Shown piece by piece: positions 23,646 through 32,578 of a stretch of DNA of 33,117 bases. Within the stretch, counting starts at the first letter, position 1. Each line of letters opens with the position of its first letter. The notes beneath the pieces were generated by a model that was given only the letters and a program-made list of their open reading frames with translations, had not been told where the DNA came from and did not search any database. Made by a program: the position numbers and the translations under genes. Source of the DNA: an uncultured Clostridia bacterium (GTDB lineage Bacteria; Bacillota; Clostridia; TANB77; CAG-508); assembly GCA_947589065.1 (NCBI GenBank), contig CANPZM010000017.1, positions 1-33,117 of the forward strand, in the 5' to 3' direction.

Positions 23646-24836
23646 TTATTCTTCTACATTATTAGTACTAGGTGTCGGTTGTTCAGAAGGTTTTTGAGTC
23701 TCACTTGGCTCAGGTGAATTTGAAGGTTCTGATGATGAATTTGTAGTTTCATTTGATGAAGTATTATTATCATCTTTTTTATTTTCAGTTTCGTTTCCAG
23801 TTGATGGAGTTGGTGAAATTGTATTATCATTTTGTTCTTTTTTATCCGTTGAATCAGTAATTGCAGGTTTTTTATTTTGTTCTTCCTTTTCCTTTTCAGC
23901 CTTCTTCTTTGCGTCCTCTGCTTTCTTCTTTTCTTCCGCCTTCTTTTTCTCTTCTTCTTTCTTTTTCTTGTCATATGCCTTCCATGGATTTCTAGGATCT
24001 GGATCTGTTGGATCCCAACCTCTTACAGAAGCACTTTCTCCTGAAATTTTCCTTGCAGAAGGTTTTCCTAATGGTCCCGGATTAGATGATGAATAAAATT
24101 CTACCATAGTACCTAATGCACAATTATTATATACCCATTTTGCATCAGCAACTGTTAATCTGATACATCCAGCAGATGCTGCAACTCCTAATTTATCATA
24201 AGCTCTATACTTTAAAGAAGTCTTATCTCCTAGTTTATTATAAGGTACTGAATGAAATAAAATATTTCCTACTATTTTAGTAGCATATTGTCCAGCAACG
24301 CCACCATTTAAAGCCCTCCATGTCCATTTTTTACTTGTTTTATAAACACCACTTCTAGGAGTATCAACTCCAGTTGAACATACCATAGCTTTTACAGGAA
24401 CTGTATACTTACCATTTTTATCTTTTGCATATACAGTTACCACATTTTGTCTATAATTTACTTTTAAATAATATTTAGCAGAACTTTTTTTAACCTCTTC
24501 TTTAGGTTTCTCAACTTTAGCCTCTTTTATTTCCTCTTTTGTCAATTCTATTTTTTCTTCAACTACATCACCTTCATTTGGATCTTCTTCAATCTCGTTT
24601 GTAGTATTTTGAAGTTCATCTGTAATATCATCAACTTGGTTTTCCATAGTAGTATTATTAAAAGGTGTTGCTATTGTATCAATTATTTTCGTCTGCTCAT
24701 TTGGTTGCATATGTGAAGTTTCTTCCTTTTTTGTAACTTGGTTTTTCCATACTGAATATCCTGTTAATGATACAAAGACTACAGCCAAAACTGATAAAAT
24801 AATTATTATTAGAGCCTTATTACTTAATTTTTTCAT
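23646..24836 (-). CDS. Secreted or anchored L,D-transpeptidase with low-complexity C-terminal tail
   Basis: YkuD-type enzymes cross-link peptidoglycan stem peptides 3-3 or attach proteins to them. The 396 residues have an N-terminal helix (9-27), an acidic Thr/Asn-rich linker (40-118), the catalytic domain (about 121-250) with H195 and the motif SAGCIRLT (C224, R226), then a Lys/Glu-rich coiled stretch (about 288-325). A Ser/Thr/Pro/Asn/Glu-rich tail (326-396) follows, like a wall-spanning linker. The GGGAGGA site is before the ATG. It follows the lectin-carboxypeptidase gene by 21 bases, so they share an operon. The tail has no sorting motif. Confidence 0.9.
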   Translation of the reverse strand: MKKLSNKALIIIILSVLAVVFVSLTGYSVWKNQVTKKEETSHMQPNEQTKIIDTIATPFNNTTMENQVDDITDELQNTTNEIEEDPNEGDVVEEKIELTKEEIKEAKVEKPKEEVKKSSAKYYLKVNYRQNVVTVYAKDKNGKYTVPVKAMVCSTGVDTPRSGVYKTSKKWTWRALNGGVAGQYATKIVGNILFHSVPYNKLGDKTSLKYRAYDKLGVAASAGCIRLTVADAKWVYNNCALGTMVEFYSSSNPGPLGKPSARKISGESASVRGWDPTDPDPRNPWKAYDKKKKEEEKKKAEEKKKAEDAKKKAEKEKEEQNKKPAITDSTDKKEQNDNTISPTPSTGNETENKKDDNNTSSNETTNSSSEPSNSPEPSETQKPSEQPTPSTNNVEE

Positions 24837-24857
24837 TTATTCCTCCCTTATACAACT

Positions 24858-27800
24858 TTATTTTAATAATTCTATTAAGCTATCTAAAATTTCCACATTA
24901 GTCATTAATTTTTGTTTATTCTCGGGAATAAATAATATCATATTTTTTCCACTTTGTACATAGTCATATGTCTGATTTGGTGACAAACTCTCAAATTCGT
25001 TTAATACAATATTTTTATCAACAATGTCTCTTTCATAGTATTGTCCTGCATTACATATAATATACTTTTTATCAGATTTTATTAGTTTAATAAATAATTC
25101 ATCATATTTATTCTTTACACTTGCCTCTTTAGCTAATTGTAAATATCCTTTTTCATTTATTTCAAATATAGATTTAGTATTTGAATTTATTAAATTTAAT
25201 ACTGCCTCCCTTGAACTAGCTTCAATCCATACACCATTTGAATTAATTGAACTTAAATCAAGTTGTTTAACATCACTTTCTGAAGGTTTAGCATTTTTTA
25301 AAATTCCAGCCATTGCAACTTTATACTGTTCCTCACTAGTTACTTCTATATCATTTTTATTATTTATACTACCTACACTTGCAACTGCAATTTTAGTTTT
25401 TCCAGCATAACTTATTGTCTTACTTGATAGTCCATTAAGCATATTAAGTGTAGCAGTTATATATTTACCAGAAAAGTTTTTCTTTACTACGTCAGCATGA
25501 CTATTAACACCGCTATAAGGTAATTCAACTAAAGATGCTTTTGCTCCTAAAGTTGCTCTTGCCCAATTAACTAAATATCCTTGTCCATAAGTATCAATAT
25601 GTTTAGTAAATCCAAATTGCTTTTTATAATATGATGCAATCTGCTCATTACCTATTGTTTCATTTAACCACCCATGTAAATCAACTAAAACTGTAGTTCC
25701 ATTTTTTGATTTGTGATTTAATAAAAATGTTTTTAATGCAGCTGCTTCATAAGCCTGAAATCCCGCTGTTCCGTTGTAATTTCTATCATCTGTATATTTT
25801 TTGTATGTAGTTCCTGAAATATGCCAACATCTATTAATATCTACCCCCTTATGTCCAGGTGCAGAACTGTACAATGATGTTCTTCCTGGTCCATCATTTG
25901 TTGTTCCAGATTTTACTCCATCAGGGTTGACCATTGGGAATATATATATTGTCCAATTATTAGCCAAAGTAGAATTTTTGTCTTTTACTAATTTATTATA
26001 AAAATTATCTGCAATTATTGATAATTCTTTTCCATCTTTCTTCCATTCATCTTCAAATCCATGAACAGCAAAAGTTGCAAAATATACATTTGGACCATGT
26101 CCATATTGGTAATATTCTAAATTACTTCCTTGTGAACTCTTTTTATGTTTTAATCCACTTGTACCATAAGTTCCTTTAATTGATGTAATTGGAGTTTTGA
26201 ATATAACTCTTGCTTTATTCAATGCACTAAATTTATTCGTTTTTACGTTAACTTTATTTCCTACTGTCTTAGAAGCAGAGTCCAGATAATTTCCAGATGA
26301 TTTAGAAATAACATAATAAGAACCATTATTTGTAGGTACAACTTTCCATAGTTGAGTAGATAATGATTTATCGGCAGACTGAATAACATTTCCTTTACTT
26401 TCAGTCAAAACTTTTCCAGAATGTTTTGAAATAATTTTGAAATAATCTAAATCAACATATTTTACCCTAAATATTTGTTCATCACAAATATCTTCTTGAT
26501 TATACTGGATGTTACCTCCATCTGATTTTGAACTACTAGCAACTTCCATTACTTTTTTAGGAGATCCAGCTGATGCAATCATATACTCTTTTTCTTGTAA
26601 AGTCTTCACTTTTACAAATTTAAATTTTTGAGAATTACCTGACCTAGCTTGCCATGTATAAACATTAGTTTTATTAGCAGATGAACCATTTTTTACTTCT
26701 AAACATAATTCATTTGCTTTTGAAATTATATTATAATATCCTCCACCTACATTCTTAATCACCCATTTCTGAGCATCTGTATCATTATAGCCATATTGTT
26801 GTACATTAGTACCATTTCTAGAGCCTTGTGCAGCAACATCTAAATATTTTCCAGAATGAACAGGTCTTATTTGATAAAATCCATTATTTAAATATGTTAC
26901 ATAAAATTTTTGTTGTTGTACATTTGCCTTCGAATAAATTTGTATGTTAGCTGAATTAGCCGTTGATGCACCTGTAACATCTAATACTCTATTTGTAGGA
27001 GTTGTAATTTCATAAACACCATTTTCAATAGTTTTTGTTCCTTTTAATTCTTGTATTTTTATAAATTTAAATTTTTGACTTATACTCCCATTTCCATTTG
27101 CTCTCCAGGTACAAACATTAGCACCATTTTTTGCACCACCTGATACATATAAATATAATTCATTTGCCTTTGAAATTATATTATAATATCCGTTTCCTGC
27201 ATCTTTTATAACCCATTTTTGTGCATCTGTATTGTTTTTAGTATATTGATGCACATTAGTTCCATTTAACATTCCTTGACTTTTTACGTCTAAAACCTTA
27301 CCAGAACGTCTATTTTCAATTAAATAATATCCATCATTTAAATATCTAACATAAAATTTTTCTTGTGTAACTGGTGCCCCATTCCAAACTTGTACATTAG
27401 CACCATTATCCCTTGAAGCATTATTTATATCTAAAAGCAAATTGGTCTTTAAAGCACTTTGAATTTGATAATATCCAGGTTCTATAGTTTTTTTTCCTTT
27501 TAGCTCCTGCACTTTTACTAACTTAAATTTTTGATTTGCACTTTTATTTGCTTTCAAAGTACAAATATTAGCTTTATCCTTAGCAGAACCAGATACACTT
27601 AAATATAAACCATTAACTTTAGAAATAATATTATAGTATCCATTTCCTAAGTCTTTTATAATCCATTTTTGGGCTTCCACATTCTTTCCACTATGTTGCT
27701 GTACATTAGTTCCATTAATTTTACTTGCACCCTTAACATCTAAATATTTTCCAGAATGAGCAGCCTTTATCTGATAATATCCATTACCTATACTTGTTAT

Positions 27801-28031
27801 ATACCATTTTTGATTTTTGAACCCATTTTTTGACTCAATTTGAACATTTGCTTTATCTTCTTTTTTAGCTCCAACAACATCTACAACCATATTAGTATTT
27901 AAAGCAGTTTCAATAGAATATAAACCATTTTCTATTGTCTTTTTATTATTTACGGTAGCATTAGATTTAGTTGAAAATATTAAAAAACCTAATATTATAA
28001 CAAAAATAAAACTGTAAGCAATTTTTTTCAT
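24858..28031 (-). CDS. Secreted M14 zinc carboxypeptidase with four ricin-type lectin modules
   Basis: This is a 1057-residue extracellular protein. A signal peptide (about 1-26) is followed by four R-type beta-trefoil modules (about 33-175, 180-327, 333-475, 478-613), recognised by recurring GYYNIISK, KYLDV and QKW motifs. The M14 metallocarboxypeptidase domain (about 620-870) has zinc ligands H657 and E660 (HGFE) and H786 (DLHGW), substrate arginine R734 (DINRCW) and catalytic E836 (SLVELP). The C-terminal about 180 residues form an unassigned domain. Lectins may bind wall or host glycans while the peptidase trims peptide ends; family members include gamma-D-glutamyl-meso-diaminopimelate peptidases. 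It is the first gene of an operon with an L,D-transpeptidase. Substrate is not known. Confidence 0.88.
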   Translation of the reverse strand: MKKIAYSFIFVIILGFLIFSTKSNATVNNKKTIENGLYSIETALNTNMVVDVVGAKKEDKANVQIESKNGFKNQKWYITSIGNGYYQIKAAHSGKYLDVKGASKINGTNVQQHSGKNVEAQKWIIKDLGNGYYNIISKVNGLYLSVSGSAKDKANICTLKANKSANQKFKLVKVQELKGKKTIEPGYYQIQSALKTNLLLDINNASRDNGANVQVWNGAPVTQEKFYVRYLNDGYYLIENRRSGKVLDVKSQGMLNGTNVHQYTKNNTDAQKWVIKDAGNGYYNIISKANELYLYVSGGAKNGANVCTWRANGNGSISQKFKFIKIQELKGTKTIENGVYEITTPTNRVLDVTGASTANSANIQIYSKANVQQQKFYVTYLNNGFYQIRPVHSGKYLDVAAQGSRNGTNVQQYGYNDTDAQKWVIKNVGGGYYNIISKANELCLEVKNGSSANKTNVYTWQARSGNSQKFKFVKVKTLQEKEYMIASAGSPKKVMEVASSSKSDGGNIQYNQEDICDEQIFRVKYVDLDYFKIISKHSGKVLTESKGNVIQSADKSLSTQLWKVVPTNNGSYYVISKSSGNYLDSASKTVGNKVNVKTNKFSALNKARVIFKTPITSIKGTYGTSGLKHKKSSQGSNLEYYQYGHGPNVYFATFAVHGFEDEWKKDGKELSIIADNFYNKLVKDKNSTLANNWTIYIFPMVNPDGVKSGTTNDGPGRTSLYSSAPGHKGVDINRCWHISGTTYKKYTDDRNYNGTAGFQAYEAAALKTFLLNHKSKNGTTVLVDLHGWLNETIGNEQIASYYKKQFGFTKHIDTYGQGYLVNWARATLGAKASLVELPYSGVNSHADVVKKNFSGKYITATLNMLNGLSSKTISYAGKTKIAVASVGSINNKNDIEVTSEEQYKVAMAGILKNAKPSESDVKQLDLSSINSNGVWIEASSREAVLNLINSNTKSIFEINEKGYLQLAKEASVKNKYDELFIKLIKSDKKYIICNAGQYYERDIVDKNIVLNEFESLSPNQTYDYVQSGKNMILFIPENKQKLMTNVEILDSLIELLK

Positions 28032-28079
28032 TTTTATAAAATTCCCTTCTAAGACACAACTCTGTTAAAAACAAATTAT

Positions 28080-28108
28080 GGTATAATTTTCATTTCTGTT
28101 ATAATCAA
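28080..28108 (-). promoter_or_regulatory. Possible promoter of the lectin-carboxypeptidase operon
   Basis: On the minus strand TTGATT (28103-28108) and TATACC (28080-28085) are 17 bases apart, about 50 bases before the start codon. Confidence 0.45.
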
Positions 28109-28194
28109 TTTTTAACATTATAAATTTTTTCTTATGTCTTGCTAATAATTATATTTATTCCATAAAAAAAAGTCAATTTCAAAATATAGAAATT

Positions 28195-28224
28195 TCACCA
28201 AATATATTCTCCATTTATTTTCAT
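28195..28224 (-). CDS. Nine-codon micro-ORF upstream of the lectin-carboxypeptidase gene
   Basis: AAAGGAG is placed 6 bases before an ATG that encodes a nine-residue peptide (MKINGEYIW) ending in TGA. It is followed on the minus strand by a small AATTTC/GAAATT stem and a T-run, a layout that could be a leader or attenuator. A clear promoter was not found, so this is speculative. Confidence 0.2.
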   Translation of the reverse strand: MKINGEYIW

Positions 28225-28402
28225 ATTATTCTCCTTTAATATAATACAAAACAAAAATCAATATAGTTTCAAATTTTATATTTTTTATATAAAATCTATC
28301 GAAATTACTTTATTTTTGGATATTTATATCATATAATATAAAAATAGAAAAATATAATTATGTTTTTCTATTTATTTTAAACCTTCAAAGAGAGGTAACA
28401 TT

Positions 28403-29398
28403 ATGAAAGAATATAAATTAGCATTAGTTGGTGCCACAGGATTAGTTGGAATAAAAGCAAGACAAGTTTTAGAGGAATTTAACTTGCCAATTTCTGAATA
28501 TGTCTTCTTCTGTTCTTCAAAATCTGCTGGTACCAAAATTAATTTTATGGGAAAGGAATATGTTGCTAGAGAATTAAAAGAAGATTCTTTTGATGAAGGA
28601 TTTGACTTTGCAATATTTTCTGCAGGTGGAAATACTTCAAAAAAATATTCACCAATTGCAGCTTCTAAAGGTTGTATTGTAGTTGACAATAGTAGTGCAT
28701 TTAGAATGGATCCAGATGTTCCGTTAGTAGTTCCAGAAGTAAATATGAAAACAGCATTTAAAAATAAAGGTATTATTGCCAATCCTAATTGCTCAACAAT
28801 ACAAGCTGTTATTCCTTTAAAAGCCTTAGATGATAAATATCATATTAAAAGAATCGTATATTCAACATATCAAGCCGTGTCTGGTGCTGGAAAAGCAGCA
28901 GTTGATGATTTTTACAATACTCAAAAAGGATTAGAACCAAAAAAATTTCCATACCCAATATATAATAACTGTCTCCCTCATATTGATGTATTCATGGAAA
29001 ATGGTTATACAAAAGAAGAAATGAAAATGATTAATGAAACAAGAAAAATATTAGACAGACCCGATTTAAAAATAACAGCAACAACAGTTAGGGTTCCTGT
29101 TCTAAATTCGCATAGCGAATCTATAAATGTTGAATTTGAAAAAGATTTTGATTTAAAAGATGTCTACTCTACCTTAAATAATTATCCAGGATTAATAGTT
29201 CAAGATAATCCAGAATCAAATATTTATCCTCTTGCAACTAATGCATCTGAGCATAATGAAGTCTTCGTTGGAAGAATTCGTAGAGATGAATCAGTTAAAT
29301 CAGGACTAAATCTTTGGGTAGTTGCAGATAATATTAGAAAAGGTGCTGCAACAAATGCAATTCAAATAGTGCAAAAGTTAATAGAAGCAAATTATTAA
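28403..29398 (+). CDS. asd: Aspartate-semialdehyde dehydrogenase
   Basis: The enzyme reduces aspartyl phosphate to aspartate semialdehyde, the branch-point step to lysine, diaminopimelate, threonine and methionine; diaminopimelate feeds peptidoglycan and dipicolinate. The 331 residues show the NADP-binding GATGLVG (10-16) and the catalytic cysteine C130 in NPNCST. PYPIYNNCLPHID and the substrate region TTVRVPVLNSHSES follow. AGAGAGG lies before the ATG. It is a lone gene here and ends at a long terminator shared with the convergent gene. Confidence 0.96.
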   Translation: MKEYKLALVGATGLVGIKARQVLEEFNLPISEYVFFCSSKSAGTKINFMGKEYVARELKEDSFDEGFDFAIFSAGGNTSKKYSPIAASKGCIVVDNSSAFRMDPDVPLVVPEVNMKTAFKNKGIIANPNCSTIQAVIPLKALDDKYHIKRIVYSTYQAVSGAGKAAVDDFYNTQKGLEPKKFPYPIYNNCLPHIDVFMENGYTKEEMKMINETRKILDRPDLKITATTVRVPVLNSHSESINVEFEKDFDLKDVYSTLNNYPGLIVQDNPESNIYPLATNASEHNEVFVGRIRRDESVKSGLNLWVVADNIRKGAATNAIQIVQKLIEANY

Positions 29399-29411
29399 GA
29401 TATAATATAAG

Positions 29412-29454
29412 TTTTTATATAATAGGGAAATAGAACTTTCCTATTATATAAAAA
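29412..29454. repeat. Palindromic repeat, copy 2 of 3
   Basis: Arms TTTTTATATAATAGGGAAA and TTTCCTATTATATAAAAA (one extra G) enclose TAGAAC. It lies between asd and the downstream terminator and matches copies at 20983-21027 and 32716-32750. Its left flank TATAATATAAG is also found before copy 3. Confidence 0.8.
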
Positions 29455-29489
29455 TGAAACCACATAAAATATTTATGTGGTTTCATTTT
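29451..29489. terminator. Bidirectional terminator between asd and the multispanning membrane protein
   Basis: A perfect 18-bp stem (AAAATGAAACCACATAAA and its complement) with a 3-base loop and T-runs on both sides overlaps the end of repeat copy 2 and the last codons of the convergent gene. Confidence 0.85.
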
Positions 29490-31365
29490 TATTTTTACTA
29501 ACATACATAGTCATTGATAAAATAATAGGGAACGAAAACATAATTGGTAATACATATCTCCAATGTCCACTTACAGGACCTAATAAAGTAATTAAAACAG
29601 CTGTTATAAGTGGCATTAGAACAATTAGAAATTTATAATTTTTCTTATATATTACATATCCTATGCAAATCATTAAAAAGTAAACAAAAAATCCTGCACT
29701 ATAAATCATGCTAATTACTGGTAATTTCTTTATTGCAAAATTAGCATTAATTAGAATATCTCTTTCTCCTTGCCATTTATCAACAAATTTAATATCATAA
29801 CTGCTTCTATCTAAAGGAATCATATCAATAAATCCTATAGATGCTGAATTATTTGGATAAAAATATCCATATGTGTTGTTTACAGTAGCTTGAACATAAT
29901 CTGTTGGATATTTAAAGAAATTATTAAACCACGATGAAAAATAATTTAATAAATCTTCATTAGTAGCATGCTTATTAAATCTGTTTTTCACATTATCTGA
30001 ATAGTCTGGATCATATACCTTTCCTAATGTAGAAGAATCTCCCAATATCTTTGTTATGATTTCATTTTCTTCCTTACTAAAAGCACCTGTTCCATGTTCA
30101 TTCAAAACACGAGCCGTTTGTTGAAAAGGAACTGAAAGCATTTCCCTCTTACTACCTGGGGCTATTTTAAAAGCTGGAAGTAAAACTTTCAAATGTATTT
30201 CATAAAGAATAACAGGTATAAGTAAAATAATAATTGCTTTTTTCCAAAGTTTTTTATTAAATAATAAAAATGCAATTAATGTTATAACAACTCTATATAC
30301 TCCATCATTTCTAAATAGCATTAATAAAAGCATATCAATCATCAATAAAATACAAAAACTTTTCTTCTTAATTTTTTCCGGATTTACTGTCATATCAAAT
30401 AACATAAAAACAAATATAATATTAAATGCTGAAGAATAAGTATCTTTTGTAAAACTTATTGCTGATAATGGGAAAAATGATAATAAGGAATATAAGCCTA
30501 ATGCAAAACATCTAATCCAAATTGGCACATTCCACTTTTTCATCCAGACAAAAGTATATCCCAAAATTATTAAAAATATTATACTCTGCACTATCGTATA
30601 TAAAAACATTCCAAAATTGTAATTGCCAACAATTTCTCCAATTTCTAAAAATCCATTTAAAATAAATGTATGAAGTACAGGATGATTGTTATTTATATAT
30701 ACATCTTCTGATAATAAATTTACCGATTCTGTTAACCAATTATTGATATGGTGAAATTGATATATTTGTCCCCTCGTATCATGACTTACAGTACCAGGAT
30801 AGAAAAATATAATATATGGTAGCCAGCATACTAAAATAATTAATGTTGGAACAATAAATGGGTGTTTCTCAAATATAAAATTTAATACTTTTCCAGTATG
30901 TTCTTTTTTATTATAATTATCTAGCCAAATATATAATTTTTTTATCATAATATAAAACATACTATAATATCCTAATGCAACAATTGTAGCTTTAAAAAAC
31001 TGGAACTTACCTCCAAAAACTAAATCCCAACTATTAGTTTGTTGATAGCTATATCCAATAACCATCATTATCCCAAAAAATATTGATAATATAACTGCAA
31101 TCTTATTTACTTTATCTCCATCAAAATAAAATTTTGAATATAAATAATAAAATGCAATAAACATTGGAATACAAGCTACATTATATCCATTAATTGATTG
31201 TGTAATTTTTTCAAAAAATTTTGCTAACCTGCTATGTGATTGTAAAGAATCTAAATCTACTTTTTGAAGATTTACACAAAACACACATACTGATAAAAAG
31301 GCTAGCAATAAAATAATTATTTTCTGTACACTTTTTTTACTAAAAAAGTGCCTTAATTGTGTCAT
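29473..31365 (-). CDS. Multispanning membrane protein (DUF6020-like, possible GT-C glycosyltransferase)
   Basis: The 630-residue protein has about twelve to thirteen predicted membrane helices. The segment between about residues 185 and 235 is polar and contains PGTVSHDTRGQ and NNHPVLHT, a charged extracytoplasmic loop after an early helix. A second polar region (about 410-510) and more helices follow. This layout resembles GT-C type glycosyltransferases that use a lipid-linked sugar, and the operon context (a GT2 and a DUF2304 protein upstream) supports it. It follows the DUF2304 gene by 7 bases. The family name is from memory; the activity is inferred. Confidence 0.7.
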   Translation of the reverse strand: MTQLRHFFSKKSVQKIIILLLAFLSVCVFCVNLQKVDLDSLQSHSRLAKFFEKITQSINGYNVACIPMFIAFYYLYSKFYFDGDKVNKIAVILSIFFGIMMVIGYSYQQTNSWDLVFGGKFQFFKATIVALGYYSMFYIMIKKLYIWLDNYNKKEHTGKVLNFIFEKHPFIVPTLIILVCWLPYIIFFYPGTVSHDTRGQIYQFHHINNWLTESVNLLSEDVYINNNHPVLHTFILNGFLEIGEIVGNYNFGMFLYTIVQSIIFLIILGYTFVWMKKWNVPIWIRCFALGLYSLLSFFPLSAISFTKDTYSSAFNIIFVFMLFDMTVNPEKIKKKSFCILLMIDMLLLMLFRNDGVYRVVITLIAFLLFNKKLWKKAIIILLIPVILYEIHLKVLLPAFKIAPGSKREMLSVPFQQTARVLNEHGTGAFSKEENEIITKILGDSSTLGKVYDPDYSDNVKNRFNKHATNEDLLNYFSSWFNNFFKYPTDYVQATVNNTYGYFYPNNSASIGFIDMIPLDRSSYDIKFVDKWQGERDILINANFAIKKLPVISMIYSAGFFVYFLMICIGYVIYKKNYKFLIVLMPLITAVLITLLGPVSGHWRYVLPIMFSFPIILSMTMYVSKNKNETT

Positions 31366-31372
31366 AATATTT

Positions 31373-31738
31373 TCATTCCTTTTCTATTTTATTTTTTAAA
31401 TCGTCTATTTTTTTATTCAATAATCCATTTTCTTGTATTAGTATAGTAATTTCTTTTTGAATTTTATACATTTCAACAGATATATAAACTAGCATAACAA
31501 TTAATAAGAAAATATATACTAAAAATATCGCATTAACTGGCGTCTTTATATGAATTAATGCTGAAAACCACATTATAATTTGTGGAAATATAGCTAAAAT
31601 AACTGTAAATAAACTAAAAAATCCCCATATAATGGTTAAACGATAATTCAACTTTTGCTTACTGGTTTGTCTAATAATAAATAAAGCAAACAACATTGTT
31701 ACAATAATTAATATAATTCGTAATACTCTATCCATCAA
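31373..31738 (-). CDS. DUF2304-type small membrane protein
   Basis: The 121 residues have three membrane helices (about 4-22, 33-52, 68-88) and a C-terminal Lys/Glu/Ile coiled coil (about 90-121), the DUF2304 layout. DUF2304 genes typically accompany dolichol-phosphate-mannose-synthase-like glycosyltransferases, as here: the upstream GT2 gene overlaps it by 8-11 bases. A start at the second Met (31735) is equally possible. Function is unknown; a scaffold or partner of the glycosyltransferase is a common suggestion. Confidence 0.78.
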   Translation of the reverse strand: MMDRVLRIILIIVTMLFALFIIRQTSKQKLNYRLTIIWGFFSLFTVILAIFPQIIMWFSALIHIKTPVNAIFLVYIFLLIVMLVYISVEMYKIQKEITILIQENGLLNKKIDDLKNKIEKE

Positions 31739-32435
31739 TATTTCCTTTCGTTAAACTTGTTATAATAACAGCCAAAGTAACTTTAATTGCATAATAAAAT
31801 GATTTAAAAAAAGTTATAGATGATTTACCGCCATCTCTTTCATTCATTTCAACTGGAATTTCCGCAATTTTACATTTTGATTTTGCAAGTATTGCATTCG
31901 TTTCAGGCTCTGGATAATCTACAGGATAATTTAATGCAAAATATTTGATAATTCTTTTATTTACAGCTCTAAATCCAGAGGTTGTATCCTTAATAACTTT
32001 TCCAGAAAATAATTTTATAAGCATTGAATATAAATTTATTCCTACTCTTCTAATAGCAATAGATTGAAATCCTCTTTTTTCAATAAATCGTGAAGCAATC
32101 GCCATATCATTTCCAGCTACAATTTCTTTAATCAATTCTGGTATATACGCTGGATTATGTTGTCCATCAGCATCCATTTGAATTGCTATATCATAGCCAT
32201 GTTCAAACGCATACTTATAGCCAGTTTGAACAGCTCCTCCAATGCCTAAGTTAATTGGCAAATTTATAATATTAAATTTATTTTTCTCACATATCTTTCT
32301 TGTGCTATCTTTTGAGCAATCATTAATTATTACATAATCCAATTCAACAGATTCTTTTACTTTTTTTAGCGAAGTTATTGTATTAACAATTGCTTTTTCC
32401 TCATTATATGCGGGAAGTATAACTAAAACTTTCAT
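31728..32435 (-). CDS. Polyprenyl-phosphate glycosyltransferase, GT2 family (DPM1-like)
   Basis: This is predicted to make a lipid-phosphate sugar. From the ATG at 32435 it has 235 residues; the promoter places transcription start near the upstream ATG at 32453, which therefore could not be used, so I chose the internal start MKVLVILPAYNEE. Motifs seen are INDCSKDST, NLGIGGAVQTG, DADGQHNP, and SGFRAVN. A hydrophobic segment near the C-terminus (AVIITSLTKG) might anchor it. It is the first gene of the GT2-DUF2304-multispanning protein operon. Confidence 0.85.
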   Translation of the reverse strand: MKVLVILPAYNEEKAIVNTITSLKKVKESVELDYVIINDCSKDSTRKICEKNKFNIINLPINLGIGGAVQTGYKYAFEHGYDIAIQMDADGQHNPAYIPELIKEIVAGNDMAIASRFIEKRGFQSIAIRRVGINLYSMLIKLFSGKVIKDTTSGFRAVNKRIIKYFALNYPVDYPEPETNAILAKSKCKIAEIPVEMNERDGGKSSITFFKSFYYAIKVTLAVIITSLTKGNIDG

Positions 32436-32460
32436 ATTTTCATCCATTTTCATAACTTAC

Positions 32461-32489
32461 ATTATACCATTTATTTTACTACTGGTCAA
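32461..32489 (-). promoter_or_regulatory. Sigma-A promoter of the GT2-DUF2304 operon
   Basis: On the minus strand TTGACC (32484-32489) and TATAAT (32461-32466) are exactly 17 bases apart. The predicted start of transcription lies at about 32454. Confidence 0.75.
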
Positions 32490-32536
32490 TAAAAGCTATT
32501 CATTCTAATATTTATATATATTTTTATTTTTTAGTA

Positions 32537-32565
32537 TTGATTTTAATAATTTATTTGTGTATAAT
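32537..32565 (+). promoter_or_regulatory. Sigma-A promoter of tRNA-Trp
   Basis: TTGATT (32537-32542) and TATAAT (32560-32565) are 17 bases apart, about 14 bases before the tRNA. Confidence 0.7.
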
Positions 32566-32578
32566 AATATAGTCATTT

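Larger units (their letters stand above)
28032..28402. other. 371-base divergent intergenic region
   Basis: AT-rich region between the lectin-carboxypeptidase gene (-) and asd (+). It holds a minus-strand promoter (28080-28108), a minus-strand micro-ORF of nine codons with a good ribosome binding site (28195-28224), and a TATAAT-like -10 for asd at about 28332-28337 with no convincing -35. A weak AATAGAAAAA hairpin lies in the asd leader. I saw no lysine riboswitch, although one sometimes precedes asd. Confidence 0.4.

Noticed and set aside
23654..23974. A 106-codon Lys/Arg-rich ORF on the minus strand
   Set aside because: It is a shadow of the low-complexity Lys/Glu/Ser tail of the L,D-transpeptidase in another frame.
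24858..28031. Repeats in the lectin region considered as a DNA repeat array or CRISPR
   Set aside because: Repeats are diverged at DNA level and follow the protein's beta-trefoil modules within one open frame.
28225..28402. A lysine riboswitch before asd
   Set aside because: The region is short and almost purely AT, without the conserved helices or GC-rich cores of that riboswitch.
28372..28782. A 136-codon ORF on the minus strand
   Set aside because: It is antisense to asd, whose family assignment and catalytic cysteine are clear.
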